DNA from: Rhytidiadelphus loreus
Lineage: Eukaryota; Streptophyta; Bryopsida; Hypnales; Hylocomiaceae
Reading direction: 5' to 3'
DNA length: 64,000 nt
NCBI GenBank assembly: GCA_947034895.1
Contig: OX344763.1
Span: forward strand, 73,427,093 to 73,491,092
Shown here: positions 1-10,590 of the stretch, in pieces
Layout: every line of letters starts with the position of its first letter
Numbering within the stretch: position 1 is the stretch's first letter
Position numbers and translations under genes: made by a program
Notes under the pieces: model-generated
Told to the model about the DNA's origin: nothing
The model's input: the letters and a program-made list of their open reading frames with translations, nothing else
Database searches by the model: none

Positions 1-250
1 ACGCTCCATGTTTTAACAACGTATGTATAACTAAGCAATATATACTATATAAAAGTCTCAATGCCAAAATACTTACTCTAACTAAGTGAAACTAGTAATC
101 ATACGTGTGACACATTTACAAATATCGAAGCAGAAGTAGATGTTCAAGGTTCAAAGATCGTAGCGGATAGGGTCAAGTTTACGAAACACCGCGGTTTAGA
201 CATGTATGGAATGAGAAGAATGAAATTCCTTCATTCCCCAATCCCTGCCT
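1..250 (-). other. Leader of a gene running off the left edge (tentative)
   Basis: The promoter box at 251-300 and array at 364-687 are in minus-strand orientation, so they point out of the window to the left. Read on the minus strand, this stretch has a TATA-like run (about 34-52) and a first ATG at 9-7, after which the window ends. By analogy with the other copies of the module, a kinase-like or W gene could begin here, but only three codons are visible. No protein identity can be given. Confidence 0.3.
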
Positions 251-300
251 CACGCACATGCAGTCAGCCACTTCAAGGTGGATGACAGCCTTTGCACAGA
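251..300 (-). promoter_or_regulatory. Promoter box P0 (shared 48-bp element)
   Basis: On the minus strand this reads a variant of the box found before K1, W1, W5, K3, W6 and the four-exon gene: a TGYGCA-like start, a CATCCACCTTG core, then AGTGGCTGA and a TGCRTG tail. It lies between a type A array and a short leader, as in the other copies. The function is inferred from position. Confidence 0.5.
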
Positions 301-363
301 AGCAGAGGGACTTACGACCGCAAGTCCACCCCACCCCATTTGTACTGGGACTAGCGGTCGTGG

Positions 364-687
364 GAGGGCGAGTGCGGGTCCTCCAAGTAGGGCGAGTGCG
401 GGTCCCCCGACCGAACAAGGGCGACTGCGGGTACCCAGGCGACCACGGGTCCACAAGGCGACCGCGGGTGCGGATTCCTGGGCGACTTCGGGTGCGGGTC
501 CCTAGGCGACTTCGGGTGCGGGTCCCTGGGCGACCTCGGGTGCGGGTCCCTGGGCGACTTCGGGTGCGGGTCCCTAGGCGACTTCGGGTGCGGGTCCCTG
601 GGCGACTTCGGGTGCGGGTCCCTGGGCGACTTCGGGTGTGAGTCCCTGGGCGATTTCGGGTGCGGGTCCCTGGGCGACTTCGGGTGA
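364..687 (+). repeat. Type A GC-rich array A1
   Basis: Tandem GGGCGACnnCGGGT units. From about 470 a regular 24-bp unit repeats (GGGCGACTTCGGGT followed by GCGGGTCCCT). A 24-bp period is a multiple of three, so long Arg/Val/Gly or Pro/Ser/His reading frames stay open on both strands. They are repeat artefacts, not genes. The array ends where the long inverted repeat starts. Confidence 0.9.
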
Positions 688-1814
688 TTTTTCAGGCAAA
701 GACAAATAAAAGAGGAATCTAACACAAGTGGTTTCATATTTTTGGAAGTATTTTATAATTACTTATAAATTTCCAAAGGACTTCTGTCATAGGTCCCTAT
801 TTATGCCCCTAGGTCTTCTGCAAAATGTTCACTTGCAACTTCTAAACATAAATGGGAAAGTAAAGATAATGGATTGGCTCTTACAATTCATAATTTTTTT
901 TTCTCGAATCATTTAATGATTATGGAGGTCAATTTATGAACTACAGATTGTCCATTTCAAAGCCACTTATAGAGTCCATTATTAATGCCCGCTCCATTTC
1001 AAAGTCTTCTACCTTATCTTTACTTTCACATCCACACAAATGGAGAAAGGAACCCTCTTTAAAATCCAATGGACGTCGGATTTGGAGAAACTCCCCAACT
1101 AAAAAAATATTTATGATAGTGTTTCCTTGAGTGTCAAATGCTTCAATGCACACCCTTGCCTGAGCAAAAAAATTTATGTATCAATGAATAGGTGGTAGTG
1201 AAATCGTAGGCCACCAGAATTAAAAATATTCCCAACCTGTAATGAGTTTAATAGCTATTCAAGTGATATTAAGTTTTGGAAGAGAACATTTTAGAGTGCC
1301 AATATAATTTGTAGTTCTTCATTTCACCTTCAATCCCAATTTTCTTTTATAAGCAATACAATCAATAAAGAAAATGAAAATTTTCTTGGTTATCATCTCA
1401 CAACTCTTATCCAATTTTGCACTCAAAGGAAACGTGCATACTAATACACAACTACACAAGCTAATTAAACATTCATACGGTTAGATTTTCGGGTTTAGGG
1501 TACTTGCTTCAATGGCAATTACTATAAGTCCATGCTCAATTTTCATAGGAAAAATACAAGAGGGAAAGGCTTAAGGCACTTAGGACTTTATTAGTAATGC
1601 ACTCTAATTGTTAAGTTAAACTTATCTTTTGACCCTACATAGATTAAGCAAACACCCGTCTTGTAAAATCAAATTTCATTCAAAAGTATTTATTCGTCAT
1701 TGTCCATAATGACAAACAAATCTAATTAAATAATGATTTACCACAATTGAATTCTAAAATACTCTATATCATTACAAATTAGTTACTTTAAAGTTTCAAA
1801 AAATCCTGTGAAGA

Positions 1815-2150
1815 CCTCGGTATAGGCCACGCGACGTGCTTCGAGGATTGAGCCAAGGACCACTTTGAATTCCGCACCGAAATGTTTTTCATCTCAGTGC
1901 GCAATTCAAAGTGGTCCTTGACCAAACCTGTAAGACCCAACCATAACCTCCTATATCATGCACACGGAGTTGGGAATCGAACCGTAGACCTTCCAGACTC
2001 CACTTGAGTTCGAAGAAGTTGACCCTTGTGTGAGAATCCCTTCCACTACTTCACCTTCCCGTTGGTCACATCGGGAATCACCTTTGATGCACCACTCCTT
2101 GTCCATCCCATCTTTATTCTTTTTTTTCTTTGATTCTATTGGGCTTCAAA
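1815..2150 (-). repeat. tRNA/SINE-like repeat unit with hairpin, copy 1
   Basis: One of four copies of a roughly 340-bp unit (others near 4280, 8680 and 10240). On the minus strand it carries a GGTTCGATTCC pol III B-box-like motif (1973-1983) preceded by an A-box-like AGTAGTGGAAG stretch. A hairpin with 26-bp arms lies at 1854-1879 and 1895-1920. The B box suggests a tRNA-derived SINE, but I did not find a full tRNA fold, and a promoter-associated repeat is an alternative. Confidence 0.5.
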
Positions 2151-2189
2151 ATACCATCAGCTGCCCAATACGAAATAGTCTCAACGTTT

Positions 2190-2402
2190 GGACCCGAAGT
2201 CGCCCCACCCGAAGTCGCCCTACCCGCGGTCGCCCAAGTCCCAGAAAAGAGGGAAGCAAAAATGCGTGAGTTCTTCCCTCCTCTCTGGACCCACGGTCGC
2301 CCTACCCGCAGTCGCCCCACCCGAGGTCGCCCCAGCACCGCAGAAAGAAGTCCCTAGTTTCCCCCTTTTCTGGACCCGCGGTCGCTTCACCCGCGGTCAC
2401 CC
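2190..2402 (-). repeat. Type A GC-rich array A2
   Basis: Repeats of ACCCGnnGTCGCCCC interrupted by spacer phrases such as CAGCACCGCAGAAAGAAG. These are the reverse complement of the spacers in the arrays at 8042 and 9604. It directly follows tRNA/SINE-like copy 1, so array plus unit form one block. Open frames across it are repeat artefacts. Confidence 0.85.
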
Positions 2403-4279
2403 CTACATTGGTATTTGAAAGAGTGACTTACAGAAGACTGCAGTCATGGTAGATGAGATCATAGAATAATCTCTAGATAGCTTACAATTATATCACATGA
2501 TCATTTTATTAAATGGTCCCTAACAAGGCTTCAATATCCTCAAGCCCTACAATGATGAACCAAAAACCCTACAAAGCCCTCGCAAACTAGAACCAGAAAC
2601 GCAAACCTAAACCCTGAAATGCCCAACGCATTTTAGGATGGTTTATGAATTTGCTTGAACCCCAAAATGACCCTGGAATTTGCTAAGCTTCTAGAATTTG
2701 CTCTAAATTGAACAAAAATCCAACATTTTGATACGTTCTATCCATTCTTTTTGAATTGTAACCGTGTAAATTCAAACTAGACGTATTAGAGATCACATTA
2801 GAAAAGAAAACACAACAATACCTCTAATTTATTGAAAGATTATAATGTTTTATCATGAGGGTGTTAAATATGTGAAAGTGATTTGAAGTATTTCAATCCT
2901 CTTTTCAAATGTGAAATCTAAAAAGTTCGTCACCTAAAAAATATGAGCTTAAAGGGCCTAAGGTGCATAAACCCAATCAATTTATAACTTCTCAAAATCT
3001 ACTTTATCATTTTTTTAAATTTCATTTGTAATGTGATATTTTCTCAAAGATTTAGTGTGTTTGAGGCTCATTCCTAAGAGCCCTCAACACTACAAAAAGT
3101 CAAGATTGCAAGTGTACACCCATGCACAAAATCTTAAATAGAAAAATCATAATCAATCATTTTCAAAATCAGATTTTTGAAGCTAAAACTAAACTTCAAA
3201 AAGAATTTTCCAAAAATATGAATTACTACATATAGTAATTTGGTAAGGTTTTGTTTAACTTAGGAAATTGGTTGAGGACCCATCCTGTCCTCGGGGTCAC
3301 TTAGGGGTTCACTTGAACAAGAAGCCAACATCTTGAATTATAGAATCAATTTCTGTATACTTCTTCATTTTTCCTCCAATCCCAAGAAACTTTTTTTCTG
3401 CAAACTTTAAAATTGTTGTGGAGAGGGGTAATACACTCGAAGTGAAGAATGTACATTTCTCTTGTTATAATCTTAAAACTCTTCTGCAATTTTGCACTCA
3501 AAATGAATGTGCATACTAACAAGCAAGTTGTTTAAACATTCATACGTTTAGATTAAAAAATAAATAGGAAACTTGCTTCAATGGGAATAACTACAAGTCC
3601 ATGCTCTTTTCAGAACAGAAAAACTAAGGTAGGAGGTTGTGAAAGAGTGCGGGCATTAAGAATGGCTCCTATAAATGGTTGTGGAATGGTGCATCTAAAG
3701 TTCTGAAATTGACCAATACATTCATTGAATGAACCAAGGAAGAAAACATTATTAATTGGAAGAGCCAATCATTCTCTGTGTTTTCTCCATTTTTATTTAG
3801 AATTGCAAGTGAACCATTCATGAAAGATCTAGGGTCACAAATAGAGACCTACGACCCAACTCGTTTGAAAATTCATAAGTAATTAAAAAATCTTTGGAAA
3901 AATATGAAACCACTTGGGTTAGATTCCTCATCAATTTCTCTTTGTCTGAAAAATGAGCTAAAAATATTCCCGTCCAAAGTAATACACGAAAAAGGCAGAC
4001 CAGCCCTTAGGTGCACCATTTCTGAGCCTCCTACCTTACACTTGGAAAGGCATAGGCTCTTAGGGGTTCATTAGTAAATAATTCACTCTAATTGTTAAGT
4101 TAAACTTATCTTTTGACCCTACATAGATAAAGCAAACACCCCGTATTGTAAAATCAAATTTCATTCACAAGTATTTATTCGTCATTGTCCCTAATGACGA
4201 ACAATTCTAATTAAATAAAGATTTAGCACAATTGAATTCTAAAATACTCTATATCATTACGAATTAGATACTTTAAAGT

Positions 4280-4640
4280 TTCAAAAAATCCCGTGAAGAC
4301 CTCGGTATAGGCCACGTGACGTGCTTTGAGGATTGAGCCAAGGGGCACTTCGAATTTCGCACTGAAATGTTTTTCATCTTAGTGCGAAATTCACAGTGCC
4401 CCTTGACCAAACCCGTAAGACCCAACTATAACCTCCTACATCATGCACACGGAGTTGGGAATCGAACCGCAGACCTCCCAAACTCCACTTGAGTTCGAAG
4501 AAGTTGACCCTTGTGTGAGAATCCCTTCCACTACTTCACCTTCCTGTTGGTCACATCGGGAATCACCTTTGATGCACCACTCCTTGTCCATCCCATTTTT
4601 ATTCCTTTTTTTCTTTGATTCTATTGGCTTCAAAATACCC
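4280..4640 (-). repeat. tRNA/SINE-like repeat unit with hairpin, copy 2
   Basis: Same unit and orientation as copy 1. The B-box-like GGTTCGATTCC is at 4458-4468 on the minus strand. Hairpin arms are at 4340-4365 and 4379-4404, about 23 of 26 positions paired, with a stem sequence different from copy 1. It is followed by array A3 and then gene K1. Confidence 0.5.
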
Positions 4641-5042
4641 GAAGTCGCCCAACACAAAATAGTCTCCCAGTCGCCCCACGGCTCCATAGCCCCACCCGAA
4701 GTCGCCCTACCCGAAGTCGCCCCACCCGAAGTCGCCCCACCCGAAGTCGCCCAATCCCCCAAAGAGGATTACAAATGCGTGAATTTTCCACGACTTCTGG
4801 ACCCGCGGTCGCCCCACCCGAAGTCGCCTACCCGAAGTCGCCCCAGTCGAGGTCGCCCCAGCACCAAAAAAGCTGGAAGTCCCAAGTTCCAGGGTGACCT
4901 TGGGTGTAGGGGGCGACCTCGGGTTCAGGTTTCAGGACCGCTTTGGTACCCGCAGTCGCCCTTACCCGCACGCGCCCTGTCACCCGCACGTGCCCCTATG
5001 GCGACCGCGGGTACTTAAGCGGTCGCCCCACCCGCATTCGCC
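4637..5042 (-). repeat. Type A array A3 upstream of K1
   Basis: About a dozen or more ACCCGnnGTCGCCC units reading towards K1. The array ends with a distinctive gene-proximal motif of CGCACGTGCCC, then GGCGACCGCGGGTAC. A related proximal motif (CGCACGCGCCC then GGGCGACnnCGGGT) ends the arrays before W1, W5, K3 and W6. Confidence 0.85.
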
Positions 5043-5052
5043 AGTCTTGGTC

Positions 5053-5104
5053 CTGTGCTACGGCTTTCATCCACCTTGTAGTGGCTGAATGTAAGCTTGT
5101 GGGC
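5053..5104 (+). promoter_or_regulatory. Promoter box P1 of K1
   Basis: Contains CTTTCATCCACCTTG then AGTGGCTGAATG, ending about 90 bp before the K1 ATG. The same box recurs at 251 (-), 12068 (+), 53053 (-), 56977 (-), 58813 (+) and 61818 (+), always between a type A array and a gene start. Its role in core promotion or transcription start is inferred. Confidence 0.6.
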
Positions 5105-5195
5105 CAAGGCGGTGATTGGGGGGTGGACTTGTTGCCCTTTTTTTCCACGACTCTATTTATTGATCGATTGTAGGTAACTTTGTGAAGGAAGAGCT

Positions 5196-6836
5196 ATGTC
5201 TAATCCAGGAGAAGGAAGTAGTACAATGCGTCCGTCTCTATGGGATATTAACCACGATGACCCCCGGGAATGGGAGAATGCTACAAGGAAATATGTAAGG
5301 GGCACCGACCTTGACAATCCCGCGGAGTTCCAAGTGACTATTGACTCATACGAGTCAACGGGTGGAGAGTCATCATCAAAGTCGAAGAAGTCAAAGACGG
5401 CACATGATAAGGACCCAACTTATCCTCCACGTGATTATTCAATATTTGCACAGCGAGTGTGTTTCGAATGGTACGAGGGACGCACTGTGGAATTCCTAGA
5501 GTCTACATACTTGAGGCATAAAGAATCAGGCATCATTAAGTTGAAGAGAGATTTGAGCACTTTTATTCTGAAAAAGTGCAAAGAATCCCCGAAATATGTT
5601 GACGTGGATGAAACGTACTTTGGCAACTATGAGAAGTGGATGGAGAACGTGCTCATGGAAATCATTTTCAATACCAAAAAAATCATTGTAGAGCACCGAC
5701 CTATAGTCCCTGGGTGTGAAAATAAGGAGACCATCGAATTCCACGCAAAAATGGCATGGTGGCAGAAAGCGGCGTCTAGACTATCGAAGACTGTATCTAG
5801 GGCGATGGGGTGGCAGTTGGACACATTGACGGCTACTCTTTCTCAAAACAGTGGATCGTCTCTCATGTGGATCAATTCTAGTGCAAAAGTGGTTCCGCTT
5901 AGTGGATATGACCAACAAGGGGGGTATGGAAAGGTGCGTAAGGTATACATTGATGGCATGTCTACAATACCCAAGCATGTACATTTTGCGGGGAAGGTGT
6001 CAAAGCAAACAAACACGCGTGATGCGAGATATGAACGATCCATTGAGGCCTTGGTGTGTCCTTTAAATCACCCAGCCATTGTTAAATTTGTGGCTATCCA
6101 CGCCAATACAATGGAGGCCTACACGTTGTGGTGGAATGGTGGTAATTTGAACAAACTTGTTCGCTTGAATGAGAAGGTCGTGCCACATGCCAATTGGCAC
6201 GAAATCAAGTTGGTGAAGGAACTTCAACAAGAGCAGGTGAAGCAAATTAGCCTCTTTCGAAGGCACAAGGCGAAGTTAGCATGGGCCCTTGTTTATGTGA
6301 CAAGTCTTGTACACAATGAAGGTGTTCTACACAACGATTTGTCTCCCAACAACATATTAATCCATTATCCGCCGTACTCGGATGATGTTATAAACATTGG
6401 GATTTGCGATTGGGGAATTGCCAGTCGTATACAAGAGGGAGCTCCCTCACATTTTGGATACAAAACCACGAAAGAGAGGGATGACATGTTGAAAGGCAGA
6501 TGGTGGGTGGCTCCAGAGTTGTTCTATGTGTTTGGGCCAAAGGGTTCAGAAACGAGCCTTGACAAGATGCAAGCCAGGCACAAGTATACAGTTAAGTCTG
6601 ATTCGTTTTCTATTGGTAAATTGATTTGGAACATGAAAATTGGTTATATGGGTGAATATGACAGGGAACTATTCAAAAACCCTGAGTCGGGAAAGTTCTT
6701 TACAATGAAGTTACGTGCGCTTATGGATCTTGACTTACAGACGAGACTCACATGCTCTGAGGTGGTAGCTTCACTCATGCTTCCACCCTGGAATATGAAG
6801 CCTTCAGAATTAGTTTTTCAGGACTCCGTGTTGTAG
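5196..6836 (+). CDS. Kinase-like protein K1 (WWNGG family)
   Basis: 546 residues, intact frame from ATG. Residues 1-235 form a family-specific N-terminal region (SLWD near residue 12, then Lys/Ser-rich sequence and AHDKDPTYPP). From about 240 a protein-kinase-like domain follows: glycine loop GGYGKVRKV (about 242), lysine in FAGK (K267), hinge WWNGG (312-316), catalytic HNDLSPNN (H379, D381), DWG in place of DFG (D405) and WWVAPEL (436-442). All catalytic residues are present, so phosphotransfer is plausible; the substrate is unknown. The HxDxSxxN loop is an unusual variant of HRDxxxxN. The gene sits at the centre of the inverted repeat and is preceded by array A3 and box P1. It appears intron-less. 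Related to K2 and K3. Confidence 0.8.
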   Translation: MSNPGEGSSTMRPSLWDINHDDPREWENATRKYVRGTDLDNPAEFQVTIDSYESTGGESSSKSKKSKTAHDKDPTYPPRDYSIFAQRVCFEWYEGRTVEFLESTYLRHKESGIIKLKRDLSTFILKKCKESPKYVDVDETYFGNYEKWMENVLMEIIFNTKKIIVEHRPIVPGCENKETIEFHAKMAWWQKAASRLSKTVSRAMGWQLDTLTATLSQNSGSSLMWINSSAKVVPLSGYDQQGGYGKVRKVYIDGMSTIPKHVHFAGKVSKQTNTRDARYERSIEALVCPLNHPAIVKFVAIHANTMEAYTLWWNGGNLNKLVRLNEKVVPHANWHEIKLVKELQQEQVKQISLFRRHKAKLAWALVYVTSLVHNEGVLHNDLSPNNILIHYPPYSDDVINIGICDWGIASRIQEGAPSHFGYKTTKERDDMLKGRWWVAPELFYVFGPKGSETSLDKMQARHKYTVKSDSFSIGKLIWNMKIGYMGEYDRELFKNPESGKFFTMKLRALMDLDLQTRLTCSEVVASLMLPPWNMKPSELVFQDSVL

Positions 6837-7589
6837 TGTGATAGAAGAATACCATAGTATCATTTTGGAGTAGTACTTCTAGTACATGTAATCAAATTTT
6901 AATATGAAGTGCCATTTTCCCCAAATTGGCAATATTGTGGATCTATTCTTCATGGTATGTTGTATTGAATCTCTCATATCAATGTTTGTATTTTGCTGCA
7001 ATGAATGAATTAAATAGGCTCAATGTTCCAGTAAGATATCCTACAGTAAGATATATAGCCTTGGAATAATGGAGCCCATTTTCCTTCTAAAAAGCATTGA
7101 CAATCGGCACTTGTATTGGTTCATCCGGCAAAAAAGGATGACTTTCTTGTAATCTTAATAGGTTTTTGGCAATAAAAATGACATTTCTCAATTGGTTTGA
7201 ATGGGCCAGAAAAAATGGGAACATAAGGGTTAAATGCAATACACCATTTTTAGGTGAAATTAATTTCACCTTTATATGTAGAAATTACGTTTTCTCTCAA
7301 CAAAACCATTTTGGTCTACAAATTAAAAATTAAATTTTGAATTTGCCTTATAATGTTTCACAAAACATTTTTACAAAGAGTACCTTGAAGGCTTCTTCCA
7401 GGTTCATTACTTTTGAATACAAGGTCAAAATATTCTTGCAAGATCTATATGTTTGAGCCATAATCGAAAACTAATAAAAGTTTCTTTAGATGTGAATTTA
7501 ACCCCTGAAGTTCGAAGGCCATTATAGGTTCAGAACCACTAAAAACCGTCACTTTGGCTACTTTGAGAAAAAATCTTGAAGTGCATTAC
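6837..7589. other. 3' flank of K1, no gene seen
   Basis: AT-rich sequence after the K1 stop. Short open frames here have no recognisable motif. Nothing else is supported before the right inverted arm begins at about 7590. Confidence 0.6.
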
Positions 7590-8041
7590 AATAAGAGTGC
7601 ATTAATTATTAAGCCCTATGTGCCTAAGCCTTTCCCTCTTGTATTTTTCCTATGAAAAAAAAGCATGGACTTACAGTAATTGGGATTGAAGCAAGTTTCC
7701 TATTTATTTTTTAATCTAACCGTATGAATGTTTAAACAACTTGCTTGTTAGTAGGCACATATAATGTTGACTTCTTGTACAATTTAAAGCAAATTCATAA
7801 AACATCCTAAAATGCATTAGGCATTTGAGGGTTACGGTTTGGATTCTAGGGTTCTACTTTGTGAGGGCTTTGTCGGGTTTTCGGTTCATGATTGTAGGGC
7901 TTCAAAATATTGAAGCCTTGTTAGGGACCATTTAATAAAATGATCATGTGATATAATTGTAAGCTATCTAGAAAATATTCTATGATCTCACCTACCATGA
8001 CAGCAGTCTTCTATAAGTGACTCTTTCAAATACTGATGTAG

Positions 8042-8640
8042 GGGCGACCGCGGGTGGGGCGACCGCGGGTGGGGCGACCGCGGGTCCAGAGAAGGGGGAG
8101 ATTGGGGACTTCTTTCTGCGGTGCTGGGGCGACCTTGGGTGGGGCGACTTCGGGTGGGGCGACCGCGGGTAGGGCGACTACGGGTCCAGAGAAGGGGGAA
8201 ATTGGGGACTTCTTTCTGCGGTGCTGGGGTGACCTCGGGTGGGGCGACTTCGAGTGGGGCGACCGCGGGTAGGGTGACTACGGGTCCAGAGAAGGGGAAA
8301 ATTGGGGACTTCTTTCTGCGGTGCTGGGTCGACCTCGGGTGGGGCGACTTCGGGTGGGGCGACCGCGGGTAGGGCGACTACGGGTCCAGAGAAGGGGGAA
8401 ATTGGGGACTTCTTTCTGCGGTGCTGGGGCGACCTCGGGTGGGGCGACTGCGGGTAGGGCGACTATGGCTCTAGAGAAGGGGGAAATTGGGGACTTCTTT
8501 CTGCGGTGCTGGGGCGACCTCGGGTGGGGCGACTTCGGGTGGGGCGACCGCGGGTCCAGAGAGGAGGGAAAAACTCACGCATTTGAAATTCCCTCTTTTC
8601 TGGGACTTGGGCGACTTCGGGTGGGGCGACTTCGGGTCCA
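8042..8640 (+). repeat. Type A array A4 with 100-bp higher-order unit
   Basis: GGGCGACnnCGGGT cores are organised in a higher-order unit. The phrase GGGTCCAGAGAAGGGGG starts near 8083, 8183, 8283 and 8383 (100-bp steps), then near 8467 and 8553 (about 85-bp steps). Each unit holds three or four cores plus a spacer with GGACTTCTTTCTGCGGTGC. Open Gly/Arg-rich frames are artefacts. Confidence 0.9.
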
Positions 8641-8679
8641 AAACTAAGAGATTAATTTGTGTTGGGCGGCTCATGGTGT

Positions 8680-9030
8680 TTTGAAGACCCGTACAATCAA
8701 AGAAAAAAAAAGAATAAAAATGGGATGGACAAGGAGTGGTGCATCAAAGGTGATTCCCGATGTGACCAACGAGAAGGTGAAGTAGTGGAAGGGATTCTCA
8801 GACAAGGGTCGACTTCTTCGAATTCAAGTGGAGTCTGGGAGGTCTATGGTTCGATTCCCAACCCGGTGTACATGATAAAGGAGGTTATAGTTGGGTCTTA
8901 CGGGTTCGGTCAAGGACACTTTCGAATAGAGAACGGAGATGACAAACATTTCCGTTCTATACTCGAAAGTGTCCTTGGCTCAATCATGGAGGCACGTCAC
9001 GTGGCCTAGACCGAGGTCTTCACGGGATTT
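8680..9030 (+). repeat. tRNA/SINE-like repeat unit with hairpin, copy 3
   Basis: Plus-strand copy. The A-box-like AGTAGTGGAAG is near 8780 and the B box GGTTCGATTCC at 8848-8858. Hairpin arms are at 8911-8937 and 8951-8977, about 25 of 27 positions paired. The stem sequence differs from the other copies although the flanks are nearly identical. Confidence 0.5.
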
Positions 9031-9603
9031 TTTGAAACTTTAAAGTAACTAATTTGTAATGATATAGAGTATTTTAGAATTCAATTGTGCTAAATCATTA
9101 TTTAATTAGATTTGTTCGTCATTATGGACAATGATGAATAAATACTTGCGAATGAAATTTGATTTTACAAGAGCGGTGTTTGCCTAATCCATTTACAGTC
9201 AAAAAGATAAGTTTAACTTAAAGTGTATTACCCCTCTCTACAACATTTTGATAATTTGCACAAATAAATTTTGTGGGGATTGGAGGAAAAATGAAGAAGT
9301 ACAAAGAAATTGATTCTATAATTCAAAATGTTAATTTCTTGTTGAAGTTAAAGCAAATTCATAAAACATCCTAAAATGCGTTGGGCATTCAAGGGTTTAG
9401 GTTTGCGTTTATGGTTCTAGTTTGCGAGGGCTTTGTAGGGTTTGGAGTTCATGATTGTAGGGCTTGAGGATATTGAAGCCTTGTTAGGGACCATTTAATA
9501 AAATGATCATGTGATATAATTGTAAGCTATCTAGAAAATATTCTATGATCTCACCTACCATGACAGCAGTCTTCTATACGTGACTCTTTCAAATACTGAT
9601 GTA

Positions 9604-10202
9604 GGGGCGACCGCGGGTGGGGCGACCGTGGGTCCAGAGAAGGGGGAAATTGGGGACTTCCTTTAGCGGTGCTGGGGCGACCGAGGGTGGGGCGATCGAG
9701 GGTAGGGCGACTACGGGTCCAGAGAAGGGGGAAATTGGGGACTTCTTTCTGCGGTGCTGGGGCGACCTCGGGTGGGGCGACTTCGGGTGGGGCGACCGCG
9801 GGTAGGGCGACTACGGGTCCAGAGAAGGGGGAAATTGGGGACTTCTTTCTGCGGTGTTGGGGCGACCTCGGGTGGGGCGACTTCGAGTGGGGCGACCGTG
9901 GGTAGGGTGACTACGGGTCCAGAGAAGGGGGAAATTGGGGACTTCTTTCTGCGGTGCTGGGGCGACCTCGGGTGGGGTGACTTCGGGTGGGGCGACCGCG
10001 GGTAGGGCGACTACGGGTCCAGAGAAGGGGGAAATTGGGGACTTCTTTCTGCGGTGCTGGGGCGACCTCGGGTGGGGCGACCTCAGGTGGGGCGACTTCG
10101 GGTGGGGCGACCGCGGGTCTAGAGAGGAGGGAAAAACTCACGCATTTGAAATTCCCTCTTCTCTGGGACTTGGGCAACTTCAGGTGGGGCGACTTTGGGT
10201 CC
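9604..10202 (+). repeat. Type A array A5 with 100-bp higher-order unit
   Basis: Near-duplicate of A4. The GGTCCAGAG phrase starts near 9631, 9716, 9816, 9916, 10016 and 10116, so the first step is about 85 bp and the rest are 100 bp. A4 and A5 with their flanks form a tandem duplication of about 1.56 kb. Confidence 0.9.
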
Positions 10203-10239
10203 AAAACTGGGAGATTAATTTGTGTTGGGCGGCTCATGT

Positions 10240-10590
10240 TGTTTTGAAGACTCGTACAATCAAAGAAAAAAAAAGAATAAAAATGGGATGGACAAGAAGT
10301 GGTGCATCAAAGGTGATTCTCGGTGTGACCAACGGGAAGGTGAAGTAGTGGAAGGGATTCTCACACAAGGGTCGACTTCTTCGAATTCAAGTGGAGTCTG
10401 GGAGGTCTACGTTTCGATTCCCAACCCGGTGTACATGATGTACAAGGTTTTGGTTTGGGCTTCTTGGTTCGGTCAGGGACCTCTTCGAACTCCGCTATGA
10501 GATAAGAAACAGGTCATAGTGGAGTTCGAAGAGGCTCCTGGTCAAACCTTCGAAGCATGTCATGTGGCGTATACTGAGGTCTTCACGGGA
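10240..10590 (+). repeat. tRNA/SINE-like repeat unit with hairpin, copy 4
   Basis: Same unit as copy 3, with a B-box variant GTTTCGATTCC at about 10411-10421. Hairpin arms are at 10474-10500 and 10514-10540, with CTCTTCGAACTCC in the stem. The stem is largely unlike that of copy 3, yet it is still self-complementary. Confidence 0.5.

Larger units (their letters stand above)
683..4640. repeat. Left arm of long imperfect inverted repeat around K1
   Basis: This arm is inverted relative to 7590-11640. Matching blocks: 683-1815 with 10590-11590, 1815-2150 with 10225-10590, 2410-2660 with 9340-9605, 3312-3435 with 9215-9345, 3480-3620 with 7670-7760, and 4060-4640 with 8680-9230. Block 3600-4040 instead matches 11260-11660 in the same orientation, so the arm is a nested composite. 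No protein-coding gene is visible in it. The short frames at 728-1153 lie in sequence that also occurs, diverged, in the right arm. Confidence 0.8.

Noticed and set aside
258..737. Arg/Val/Gly- and Pro/Ser/His-repeat proteins on both strands
   Set aside because: They follow exactly the 24-bp tandem unit, are open on both strands at once, and have no non-repeat domain. They are low-complexity artefacts of array A1. The same applies to frames over 2114-2418, 8054-8684, 9617-10348, 14895-15477, 19406-19797, 46592-47026, 53054-53537 and 58351-58923.
8042..8640. CRISPR-like regular repeats
   Set aside because: Units are contiguous or separated by conserved rather than unique spacers, no cas genes are present, and the surrounding genes are eukaryotic.
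8770..8880. Functional tRNA gene
   Set aside because: A- and B-box-like words are present, but no acceptor stem or anticodon arm could be folded, and the spacing (about 70-80 nt between boxes) is too long. Kept as a SINE-like repeat only.
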